Assembly (NCBI GenBank): GCA_029571495.1
Contig: JAKPSO010000262.1
Location: 1 to 5,564, forward strand
From: Pseudomonadota bacterium
GTDB taxonomy: Bacteria > Pseudomonadota > Gammaproteobacteria > Burkholderiales > Casimicrobiaceae
Length of the DNA: 5,564 nucleotides
Direction of reading: 5' to 3'
The notes beneath the pieces are model-generated. The model worked only from the letters and a program-made list of their open reading frames with translations. It ran no database searches and was not told the DNA's origin. Both the position numbers and the translations under genes were made by a program. Of the stretch, positions 1 through 5,450 are shown in pieces. Numbering within the stretch: the stretch's first letter is position 1; each line of letters opens with the position of its first letter.

Positions 1-1170
1 GTACCCCAAGTAGCCGAGCAAACACCCGCAACTGACCTCGCCGACCACGATGGCGCGCCCAATGCTCTGCAGCGCAGCTGCCGTGCCTTCGGATGCGCTT
101 GCGCTGTCATGATCCATGAGCACAGCCACCTTGCCCGTGTAAGCGTCTTCGCGGCCAGCGACGCTACGCTCCAACTCGATGATCTTGATGGCGCCAAAGG
201 CAACGGTCACCGGCCGGCCTGATCGCGTTTCCGCACGCGCGATCACCGTCTTCTGCTTGATGAGGCTACCGACGAGTGCTTCAGCCATCGCCGCTGATCC
301 CCCGCCGTTGCCACGCAAATCGAGGATTAGCGCTGGCGTGTCCCTGAGCGCCGCCACGGCATCCAACAAATTGGACCGGATGGACTCGCTAAACGCCGTG
401 AGTCTGATGTAGCCAATGCCGTTAGGCAGCACTCGCTTGCTGACGCTGGGTTTCGTCGAGAGCGCGACAGGCTTGAGTTGCGCGACAAGCTCCGTTGCGT
501 CGTTGCGTAAGAAAGTTAGGCTTAAGCCTCGCTTCGAGTTGCCTTCGCTTGCAGCGATTGCCGCGTTGTTGAGATTTCGCACCGGCGTGCGCAGTGCCGC
601 TTGCGGCGACGAGGTTTTGCGCGCCGATTCGCGCCACGTCGTCCACTGGTCGCGAGCGCTCTGATCGCCGATCTTGTGCAGTCGCATGCCCGCGCGAACC
701 CCGGCCCAATACGCGTCGGACTCTGGGTGAACCGAGAGCACCAGAATCTCTCCATCGATTTCGCGAAGTCCGATGCCGAGTGAAAACGACTGTTGCGCCT
801 TGCGGCGTGTCACTTGCTTGAGCGATTCAACGCGCGTGTGCGCATCTGACAACTCAGCCGCCATCAGGTCGAGGCGTTCCCAAAACTCGTCATCATTGGT
901 GGCCGCGAGCGCCTGCGGCTCCCATCGCACGCGCGCGGCAGCCCAATCGACGCCGTTGAGATCGGCGCGATAGTAGCGTTCGTTGATCGTTGTCCACACC
1001 GCATCAATCGCGGCCTTGCGCGTCGCAAGTGTGAGCGACGCGCCGTCGTCCGTCCGCGCCATCGGCGCAACGTGGCGACCAATCAGATTGTGTGGATCAA
1101 AGCTCGCGCAACCGCCGACTAGCGTCGATGCGATGACGGGCAACATCCATTGCAAAACGCGCGACGGCAC
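1..1170 (-). CDS. S41-family peptidase lipoprotein (PDZ + tail-specific protease domain), 3' end cut by window edge
   Basis: Probable envelope-anchored serine protease of the S41 (C-terminal processing/tricorn-core) family; 390 codons are visible and the C-terminus lies off the left edge. Seen in order: a lipoprotein signal with lipobox VGG-Cys21 (Ala at +2 would suit outer-membrane sorting); an N-terminal helical segment at about 51-118 ending in an SDAHT motif (His111); a PDZ-like segment at about 131-190; and the catalytic domain from about 251, with DLRGNGGG at 284-291 and SASASEG at 356-362. By alignment from memory with E. coli Prc, the nucleophile is Ser358. The position of the Prc catalytic Lys, 25 residues later, is Cys383 in a SCGCLLG stretch, so a Ser-Lys dyad is unlikely. 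A tricorn-like Ser-His-Glu mechanism is inferred. The start chosen is GTG at 1170, giving a 20-residue signal with an Arg; TTG at 1176 or ATG at 1146 are alternatives. It lies 2 nt after the upstream gene, so co-transcription is likely. Natural substrate unknown. Confidence 0.88.
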   Translation of the reverse strand, partial: MPSRVLQWMLPVIASTLVGGCASFDPHNLIGRHVAPMARTDDGASLTLATRKAAIDAVWTTINERYYRADLNGVDWAAARVRWEPQALAATNDDEFWERLDLMAAELSDAHTRVESLKQVTRRKAQQSFSLGIGLREIDGEILVLSVHPESDAYWAGVRAGMRLHKIGDQSARDQWTTWRESARKTSSPQAALRTPVRNLNNAAIAASEGNSKRGLSLTFLRNDATELVAQLKPVALSTKPSVSKRVLPNGIGYIRLTAFSESIRSNLLDAVAALRDTPALILDLRGNGGGSAAMAEALVGSLIKQKTVIARAETRSGRPVTVAFGAIKIIELERSVAGREDAYTGKVAVLMDHDSASASEGTAAALQSIGRAIVVGEVSCGCLLGYLGY

Positions 1171-1172
1171 GA

Positions 1173-1505
1173 TCAACGGCGCGCGTCGTCGTCTTCGTCC
1201 CAGCGACGCAGCACGATCGTGATGCGCTGCGCGTAGGCGGCGGTCACGGCACGCAAAAAAGCCAATTTTCCGGCAATAACTTCAGACACTGCGGCAACGC
1301 CGTCCTCGCTCACGATACGATCGGCCAACGCGCGCTCCAGTCGGTCGCGCAAATTGACAGGCACATTGGCGCGAATGCGTCCCAGCAAAAATGGCTCGGC
1401 ATCCTCCAATGACTCAAACATCTTAGCCATCGGCGTGCCCAAAGGCGAACCTTCGAGGATGACGACGCGATTCGGGCGTTCCTCGTCGGGAAGTTGTTGT
1501 GTCAT
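1173..1505 (-). CDS. Hypothetical protein, 110 residues, upstream partner of the S41 lipoprotein
   Basis: I do not recognise this family. The product starts MTQQLPDEERPN and has no signal peptide or membrane helix, so it is probably cytoplasmic. It has a polar N-terminus, then a segment with VVILEGSPLG, a charged amphipathic helical stretch (about residues 45-95, with RDRLERALADRIV), and a very acidic/basic tail (WDEDDDARR). The ATG at 1505 is supported by a GGAG motif at 1515-1512 with 6-nt spacing. The frame stays open to 1598, but only through a TTG without a good ribosome binding site. Its TGA stop ends 2 nt before the GTG start of the S41 gene, so the two are probably translationally coupled and functionally linked. 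The reading frame on the opposite strand is less convincing because this one has a ribosome binding site and a tight operon junction. It could be a regulator or accessory of the protease, but nothing in the sequence shows this. Confidence 0.7.
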   Translation of the reverse strand: MTQQLPDEERPNRVVILEGSPLGTPMAKMFESLEDAEPFLLGRIRANVPVNLRDRLERALADRIVSEDGVAAVSEVIAGKLAFLRAVTAAYAQRITIVLRRWDEDDDARR

Positions 1506-1659
1506 GGCGGGCTCCGTTTGTCGTTCGCTTTGTCGATTGGTCGCCGCTAGGTCCGTTTCATCGGAATGTGGCGCCGCGATACTTGCATTTGCGAACAATC
1601 ATAGCGATATTGCGTACATCCGATGCAGCATCGCATCTACGCCTTCAGGAGAAAAAGAA
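1506..1659. promoter_or_regulatory. Divergent intergenic spacer with weak promoter candidates
   Basis: This 154-bp spacer must drive the minus-strand unit (110-residue protein plus S41 lipoprotein) and the plus-strand DUF4870-type gene. On the plus strand, TTGCAT at 1583-1588 and GATATT at 1606-1611 are spaced 17 nt apart (3/6 and 4/6 matches to sigma-70 boxes). On the minus strand, TATGAT at 1603-1598 is a 5/6 match to a -10 box but has no convincing -35. The two candidates overlap, so transcription in the two directions could interfere. No clear operator or riboswitch is visible. Assignment of individual boxes is weak. Confidence 0.3.
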
Positions 1660-2040
1660 ATGTCCGAGATCACGACCAGCAACTCCGGCACCAGTCCCAA
1701 ACCAGTTGATGAGTCCTCGACGCAGATCGTGCACGTCACCTACGCGCTCTATGCCATCGGTTTGCTAACCGCGGGTCTAGTCGCGGTCGCAGGCCTCGTC
1801 GTCGCCTACATCAAACGCGACGACGTATCTGGAACGTTTTTGCGGTCCCATTACGATTGGCTCATCAGCAGTTTCTGGTGGTCGCTACTTTGGATATCGC
1901 TGGTCTGGATATTTGTCGTGCTCACCATCGGCATCGGGCTAATCGTCGCTTGGATTCCGTGGGGAGTCGTCTGGATTTGGGGCGCGTACCGCATCATCAA
2001 GGGCTGGCTGCGTCTGAGCGAAAAACGCGAGGTCGCGTAA
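1660..2040 (+). CDS. DUF4870-type small integral membrane protein
   Basis: Predicted inner-membrane protein of 126 residues, function unknown. A polar Ser/Thr/Pro-rich N-terminal tail (about 1-22) is followed by three hydrophobic helices at about 24-50, 68-93 and 95-115. The first loop contains the YIKRDDVSGTF stretch, and a short basic tail follows KGWLRL. The pattern 'helix, YxKRDDVxGTxLxSH, helix, then IxGW' matches what I remember of proteobacterial DUF4870-type membrane proteins, a widespread family without an established biochemical role. The start is ATG at 1660, preceded by a strong AGGAG at 1647-1651 with 8-nt spacing. The frame is open for another 102 codons upstream, but that part lies antisense to the 110-residue gene and lacks signal. 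The gene stands alone: it diverges from the S41 unit and converges on dacB, ending 42 bp from it. Confidence 0.88.
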   Translation: MSEITTSNSGTSPKPVDESSTQIVHVTYALYAIGLLTAGLVAVAGLVVAYIKRDDVSGTFLRSHYDWLISSFWWSLLWISLVWIFVVLTIGIGLIVAWIPWGVVWIWGAYRIIKGWLRLSEKREVA

Positions 2041-2055
2041 CGGGCCCGTCGGAAA

Positions 2056-2073
2056 CGCGTCGCTGAAGACGCG
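2056..2073 (-). terminator. Short hairpin between converging genes, possible weak terminator
   Basis: CGCGTC (2056-2061) and GACGCG (2068-2073) form a perfect 6-bp stem around a 6-nt loop, inside the 42-bp gap between the DUF4870-type gene and dacB. Read on the minus strand, the stem is followed by only three T residues (TTTCC), and on the plus strand there is no T tract. It could end dacB transcripts inefficiently or act with Rho. It may also be a chance product of GC-rich sequence. Confidence 0.35.
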
Positions 2074-2082
2074 GCGCTTACT

Positions 2083-3561
2083 TCACTGCGCGGCTGCTTT
2101 CGGCTGCGACTGAAACACCCAATCAACGCCGGCATCGAGCGCACGCTGTGCGCTCTCCGCGTTTGCATGATTGACGAACGCGACGTAGATCACTTTGCGA
2201 TCACCCGGGAGCAGTAGGTATCCCGCGAGCGCCTTGACCCCCGTGAGTGTTCCAGTTTTTAGGTAGGCGTGGCCGTCGGCCAATTGATTCACAAACCGCT
2301 TTGACAGCGTGCCATCCGTCGCTGCCAGCGGCAACGACGAAATAAAGTCACTCGCGTACGGCGCGGTCAATCCGTATTCGAGCAGTGCTGCCATGCTTTG
2401 CGCGGAAATTCGTTCTGCGCGTGACAGCCCAGAGCCGTTTTCGATGACTAGGTCTGGCAACTCAAAGCCGCGCTGTTTGGCCCATTCACGTATCGCTTGG
2501 CCGCCGCGCCTCGCGAGCGCCGGACGCTTGCTGAGCTCGGCGTCAATGGTGAGCAGCAGCTGCCGCGCCATCACGTTGTTGCTGAACTTATTGATGTCAG
2601 TGACCATCGACGCGAGCGACGCCGAACTGTGCACATAAAGCGCTCGCGCATTTTTCGGCGCAACACCGTCGCGCATCACGCCGCTCCAAGCGCCGCCCGC
2701 GTCACGCCATGACCGCGCGAATGCCCCCGCCAGTAAGCCAGTGTGATCGAACAGGCTCACGTACCAATCTTTTTCGCCGCAATCCGGCGCGTAAGTTCCG
2801 GTGAACGACGCGCTAGCGCGGTTGCCTTGAGTTTCGAAGCTCGCGGAGAGTTTGCTTCGCCAATCTCCCGTACAAGCGCCGCTGCCGGCGCGGAGCGCGT
2901 TGCTAATCGTCAGGCCATCGGGCGACGGGCCATCGGTTGTCACAGAAACCGTCTTATCGGGCAAAACAGAAAACTTGAAACCGACCGATTTGAAGTTGAA
3001 TAGAAGGGCATCGGGCCCGACGTTGTATGGCCGCAGCGGCTGCCCGTCAAACAACGCGGGGTCGTGCGTCGCTGGCGCAAAGCGTGTGCGATCGAGCAAG
3101 ACGTCTCCGCGGATTTCACGAATACCGCGCTCACGAAGCGCTCGAACGGCGGCATCCAAATGCTCCCGAACAAATTTTGGGTCGCCACTTCCTTTGATCA
3201 CTAAGGAGCCGTTCAGCGCGTCCCCCGACATCGGCGCGTTTGTTAAGAACTGTGTCTTCCATGCATAGTCTGGCTTCAGGACGTCGAGTCCCACGAGCGT
3301 GGTCACGACTTTCATGGTCGAGGCCGGGTTCATCGCCGCACTCGGCCGGTGCGCAATCAACGGCGCAGTCTTCCCAACCTCGCGCACGTACAAACTGACC
3401 GCGTTCTCGGGAACGCCCGCGTCACGAAGCGCCTTTGCCATCGAATCGGGCAGTGCCGCTTGGGCCGGCGACGCGAGAAGCGCGGCGATTAGGAGGACGG
3501 GAAATCGGTGACCTGGTCTAGGCGGCCGGACGCGCGGCGGTAGCGACGGAAATGAGTGCAT
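2083..3561 (-). CDS. dacB: D-alanyl-D-alanine carboxypeptidase/endopeptidase, penicillin-binding protein 4 (S13)
   Basis: Periplasmic low-molecular-mass penicillin-binding protein that removes the terminal D-Ala of peptidoglycan stem peptides and/or cleaves D-Ala-mDAP cross-links. The product has 492 residues from ATG at 3561, close to the usual size of the family. A Sec signal peptide (Arg-rich n-region, then a VLLIAALLASPAQA core) is probably cleaved after Ala35. All three active-site motifs are present: SxxK as STMK at 81-84, SxN as SNN at 327-329, and KTG at 435-437. The roughly 240-residue gap between the first two motifs is the S13 hallmark. Cys230 and Cys261 (ACTGDW and DCGEKDW) may form a disulfide in the inserted domain. 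An in-frame TTG two codons upstream (3567-3565) is an alternative start. No clear Shine-Dalgarno precedes the ATG: the nearest purine run, GCGGA, is 11 nt away. The gene is transcribed divergently from the MarR operon. Confidence 0.96.
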   Translation of the reverse strand: MHSFPSLPPRVRPPRPGHRFPVLLIAALLASPAQAALPDSMAKALRDAGVPENAVSLYVREVGKTAPLIAHRPSAAMNPASTMKVVTTLVGLDVLKPDYAWKTQFLTNAPMSGDALNGSLVIKGSGDPKFVREHLDAAVRALRERGIREIRGDVLLDRTRFAPATHDPALFDGQPLRPYNVGPDALLFNFKSVGFKFSVLPDKTVSVTTDGPSPDGLTISNALRAGSGACTGDWRSKLSASFETQGNRASASFTGTYAPDCGEKDWYVSLFDHTGLLAGAFARSWRDAGGAWSGVMRDGVAPKNARALYVHSSASLASMVTDINKFSNNVMARQLLLTIDAELSKRPALARRGGQAIREWAKQRGFELPDLVIENGSGLSRAERISAQSMAALLEYGLTAPYASDFISSLPLAATDGTLSKRFVNQLADGHAYLKTGTLTGVKALAGYLLLPGDRKVIYVAFVNHANAESAQRALDAGVDWVFQSQPKAAAQ

Positions 3562-3568
3562 GAGCAAA

Positions 3569-3574
3569 ATTATC
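3569..3574 (-). promoter_or_regulatory. dacB: Candidate -10 box directly upstream of dacB
   Basis: On the minus strand GATAAT (3574-3569) matches a sigma-70 -10 box at 5 of 6 positions. Seven bases separate it from the ATG at 3561. If used, the transcript would begin at or next to the start codon, giving a leaderless mRNA, which would fit the absence of a good Shine-Dalgarno. The -35 region 17 nt upstream (GGTACG) is poor, so this remains a weak candidate. Confidence 0.25.
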
Positions 3575-3608
3575 CGCTAGCGCGACGCAAGCGTACCGCG
3601 CACCGAAT

Positions 3609-3637
3609 TTGCGGTAGATCAAATAATTTGTTCTAAT
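3609..3637 (+). promoter_or_regulatory. Predicted sigma-70 promoter of the marR-cytochrome b-cytochrome c' operon
   Basis: TTGCGG (3609-3614; 3/6 match to TTGACA) and TCTAAT (3632-3637; 5/6 match to TATAAT) are separated by exactly 17 nt. Transcription would start near 3644, giving a leader of about 36 nt before the marR ATG at 3680. The -10 box lies across the inner end of the left arm and the spacer of the palindrome at 3624-3649, so a protein bound there should block RNA polymerase. This fits autorepression by the MarR product. No experimental support is available. Confidence 0.5.
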
Positions 3638-3649
3638 GCGAACAAATTA
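3624..3649. promoter_or_regulatory. Perfect 10-bp inverted repeat, probable MarR operator
   Basis: TAATTTGTTC (3624-3633) and GAACAAATTA (3640-3649) are exact reverse complements around the 6-bp spacer TAATGC. Symmetry stops outside these arms. Such AT-rich imperfect or perfect palindromes of about 20-26 bp are the usual binding sites of dimeric MarR regulators, and this one lies just upstream of a marR-family gene and over its predicted -10 box. It also sits in the only spacer from which dacB could be transcribed, though about 60 bp from the dacB start, so an effect on dacB is uncertain. A hairpin role in RNA is unlikely because it overlaps the expected transcription start. Confidence 0.75.
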
Positions 3650-3679
3650 CACGACGTTGTCACCTCATTTTCGGTCTGC

Positions 3680-4153
3680 ATGAGCGACGCGTCACAGAGC
3701 ATGCCCTATACCGCCAACATTCCTGCATTCATGCCAACGCTTCGCCAGCTCATGCGCTGCACTCAGGCGTTCGAACGCTATTCGGGCGTGCATATCAAAC
3801 AACTTGGGCTCACCGAATCGCAGTTTGATGTCGTCGCCACGCTCGGCAACACGCCCGGCATGACGTGCAAGGAGCTCGGCGAACGCACGCTCATCACCAA
3901 AGGCACGCTAACCGGTGTGCTCGATCGCATGGAAGCGCGAGGTTTGATCACTCGCCGCGCCGATACCGTGGACGCGCGACGCATGCACATCGCGTTGACG
4001 GCCGCCGGTCAGGCGATGTTTGAGGAAGTATTTCCTGCGCACTTGAAATACTTGCAGCGCGCATTCGGTCGCATGGACCCCACCGAACTCGATCGACTAC
4101 GCGACGGCCTCACAACGCTCAAAGACGCATTTGACTTAGAACTCGCACGATGA
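3680..4153 (+). CDS. MarR-family winged-helix transcriptional regulator
   Basis: Cytoplasmic DNA-binding protein of 157 residues, the normal MarR size, expected to act as a dimer and usually as a ligand- or redox-relieved repressor. Dimerisation helices lie at the ends (about 17-40 and 114-155). The winged helix lies between: TESQFDVVATLG at 45-56, MTCKELGERT at 61-70, the recognition helix around TKGTLTGVLDRMEARGLI at 73-90, and the wing TRRADTVDARR at 91-101 with the family's Asp98/Arg100 pair. Two cysteines, Cys27 in the first helix and Cys63 near the DNA-binding domain, could in principle sense oxidants. The ATG at 3680 has no good Shine-Dalgarno; ATG at 3701 (residue 8) is possible and would not affect the domain. 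The gene is first in an operon with cytochrome b, overlapping it by ATGA. The palindrome upstream points to autoregulation. The effector is unknown. Confidence 0.93.
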   Translation: MSDASQSMPYTANIPAFMPTLRQLMRCTQAFERYSGVHIKQLGLTESQFDVVATLGNTPGMTCKELGERTLITKGTLTGVLDRMEARGLITRRADTVDARRMHIALTAAGQAMFEEVFPAHLKYLQRAFGRMDPTELDRLRDGLTTLKDAFDLELAR

Positions 4154-4851
4154 CCAAACCCGATACATCTCTTATTTCCGCGCCGGTGTGGGATATTTTC
4201 GTCCGCTGCTTTCATTGGTCACTGGTCGCGCTCTTCGTAACCGCTGTAATTTCTGGCGAAGTGGGCGGCAATGCGATTGTGTGGCACATGCGCTGCGGAT
4301 ACGCGATTCTTACGTTAGTGACGTTTCGATTGATCTGGGGCTTTGTCGGCGGCGAATATGCGCGCTTCACGTCGTTTCTCACGAGCCCCGGCAAAACGAT
4401 TGCGTTTGCAAAAAGCATGTTTGGCAAAGGACACGACTACGTCGTCGGCCACAACCCACTGGGTGGTTGGATGGTGCTCGCTCTGCTCCTGACGCTTGCC
4501 ACGCAAGCGACGCTCGGCCTCTTCACCAACGACGAAATCGCGACGACTGGGCCACTCGCGCAGTATGTGAGCGAAGCGACGTCGATTCGTGTCACCGGCA
4601 TTCACCACATTCTCGGCAAAGTGCTTCTGGTCTTCGTGTTCTTGCACGTCGCGGCGGTGCTCTTTCACCTGTTCGTGAAAAAAGAAAACCTCATTCGCGC
4701 GATGTTTACCGGCAAGAAGTCGTTGCCGTCCGAGCTAGCCCGTGAAGCCGAAGGCGCGCGCAGAGCGTCGACGCCATTGGGGCTTGCCGTGTTCGTTTTG
4801 GTCATCGCGCTGGTCACGGTGATCGTTAATTGGCCCGTTTGGTTTAAGTAG
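4150..4851 (+). CDS. Cytochrome b (b561-like, di-haem membrane cytochrome)
   Basis: Inner-membrane b-type cytochrome of 233 residues, related to the cytochrome b561/hydrogenase cytochrome b group that passes electrons between quinols and a partner. The N-terminal VWDIFVRCFHWSL motif (His22) is typical of the family. Hydrophobic helices lie at about 23-36, 50-66, 106-124 and 156-176, with an extra C-terminal helix at about 210-227. Candidate haem-ligand histidines are His22, His46 (WHMRCGY), His152/153 (IHHILGK) and His166 (FLHV); His173 (LFHLF) is a further candidate. Which four bind haem cannot be decided from sequence alone. A charged cytoplasmic-looking loop (about 177-207) precedes the last helix. 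The ATG overlaps the TGA of marR (ATGA), implying translational coupling. The cytochrome c' gene follows after 26 bp. The likely role is electron exchange between the quinone pool and the periplasmic cytochrome, which is inferred from context. Confidence 0.9.
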   Translation: MTKPDTSLISAPVWDIFVRCFHWSLVALFVTAVISGEVGGNAIVWHMRCGYAILTLVTFRLIWGFVGGEYARFTSFLTSPGKTIAFAKSMFGKGHDYVVGHNPLGGWMVLALLLTLATQATLGLFTNDEIATTGPLAQYVSEATSIRVTGIHHILGKVLLVFVFLHVAAVLFHLFVKKENLIRAMFTGKKSLPSELAREAEGARRASTPLGLAVFVLVIALVTVIVNWPVWFK

Positions 4852-4877
4852 TCCCCGATTTTTTAACTGGAGTTGAT

Positions 4878-5333
4878 ATGAAAATGTTTACCAAAATTGC
4901 ACTCGCCACCGCTGCTGCCGCTCTGGCAACCACCGCCATGGCGCAGCCGAAACCCGAAGCCTTCGTGAAAGAGCGCAAAGCTGCGTTCACGCTCATGGCT
5001 TGGTACTTCGGCCCTTTGGCCGCCGTTGCCAAAGGCGAAAAACCTTTCAACAAGGATGAAGCCGTGCGCGCTACGACGTTCCTCGTGCCGCTCTCGAAAA
5101 TGCCGTGGGAAGGTTTCGTGGCGGGCACGGACGCTGTCGGCAACACCGAAGCGAAACCTGAAGTTTGGTCGAACAACGCAAAGTTCAAAGAACTCGGCGG
5201 CAAACTCGAAACCGAAATGGCAAAACTCGCAACGCTCGCCAACGCGGGCGACGCTGAAGGCTTCAAGAAGCAATTCGGCGCAGTCGGCGGTGCCTGCAAA
5301 GCTTGCCACGACGACTTCAAGAAGAAGAGCTAA
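4878..5333 (+). CDS. Cytochrome c' (class II c-type cytochrome, periplasmic)
   Basis: Periplasmic four-helix-bundle haem protein of 151 residues; family members bind NO and CO at a five-coordinate haem and are linked to protection against nitric oxide. The signal peptide MKMFTKIALATAAAALATTAMA is cleaved before Gln23. The haem motif Cys140-Lys-Ala-Cys143-His144 lies near the C-terminus, as class II cytochromes c require, followed by DDFKKKS. The mature N-terminus (KPE..VK.R..A.TLMA..FG) aligns without gaps to Alcaligenes cytochrome c' as I remember it. In that alignment the distal Leu16 becomes Phe37, and the Arg near the haem (Arg124) becomes Lys148. PWEGF (76-80) and KPEVW (93-97) also match family segments. 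GGAG at 4869-4872 gives 5-nt spacing to the ATG. It is the last gene of the marR-cytochrome b operon, before a strong terminator. A comparable gene is called cycP in Rhodobacter. Confidence 0.96.
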   Translation: MKMFTKIALATAAAALATTAMAQPKPEAFVKERKAAFTLMAWYFGPLAAVAKGEKPFNKDEAVRATTFLVPLSKMPWEGFVAGTDAVGNTEAKPEVWSNNAKFKELGGKLETEMAKLATLANAGDAEGFKKQFGAVGGACKACHDDFKKKS

Positions 5334-5356
5334 TAGCTTTTAGCTTCTTCGTCCCA

Positions 5357-5390
5357 AAAGCGCCCGCTACATGCGGGCGTTTCTATTTTT
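5357..5390 (+). terminator. Rho-independent terminator after cytochrome c'
   Basis: CGCCCGC (5361-5367) and GCGGGCG (5373-5379) form a perfect 7-bp GC stem with a TACAT loop. A G-T wobble and A-T pairs at the base can lengthen it, since AAAAG precedes and TTT follows. A T-rich tract TTTCTATTTTT runs to 5390. It begins 23 bp after the cytochrome c' stop. Read on the minus strand the stem is followed by CTTTT, so it may also serve a converging gene. Confidence 0.9.
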
Positions 5391-5450
5391 CCGCCTCAAG
5401 TCGACCTTACGCAAATTTGGGCTGATCCGACCGTGGAATGGCGGATAGCG

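Noticed and set aside
1170..1210. GTC/GTCTTCGTC-like short repeats
   Set aside because: They encode the Asp/Arg-rich tail of the 110-residue protein (minus-strand GAC codons) and are too short and irregular to be a repeat element.
179..1222. Several plus-strand frames of 60-82 codons
   Set aside because: They run antisense to the S41 gene, whose PDZ and protease motifs are clear; the products are low-complexity and Arg/Ala/Ser-rich.
1506..1598. 31-codon N-terminal extension of the 110-residue minus-strand protein
   Set aside because: It starts at a TTG without a ribosome binding site, while the ATG at 1505 has a GGAG at good spacing.
1354..1659. N-terminal extension of the DUF4870-type frame by 102 codons
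   Set aside because: It lies antisense to the 110-residue gene, shows no domain-like sequence, and the ATG at 1660 has an excellent AGGAG, so the extension is chance openness.
2309..3511. Plus-strand frames of 70-138 codons within dacB
   Set aside because: They are antisense to a complete S13 enzyme with all catalytic motifs; no signal or recognisable domain is present in them.
4188..4745. 185-codon plus-strand frame overlapping cytochrome b
   Set aside because: It is a frame shadow of the cytochrome b gene with an Arg/His-rich, composition-driven product, whereas the other frame encodes membrane helices and haem ligands.
4844..5320. Two minus-strand frames of 148 and 158 codons opposite cytochrome c'
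   Set aside because: They mirror the cytochrome c' gene, which has a signal peptide, CxxCH and a ribosome binding site; the antisense products have no recognisable features.
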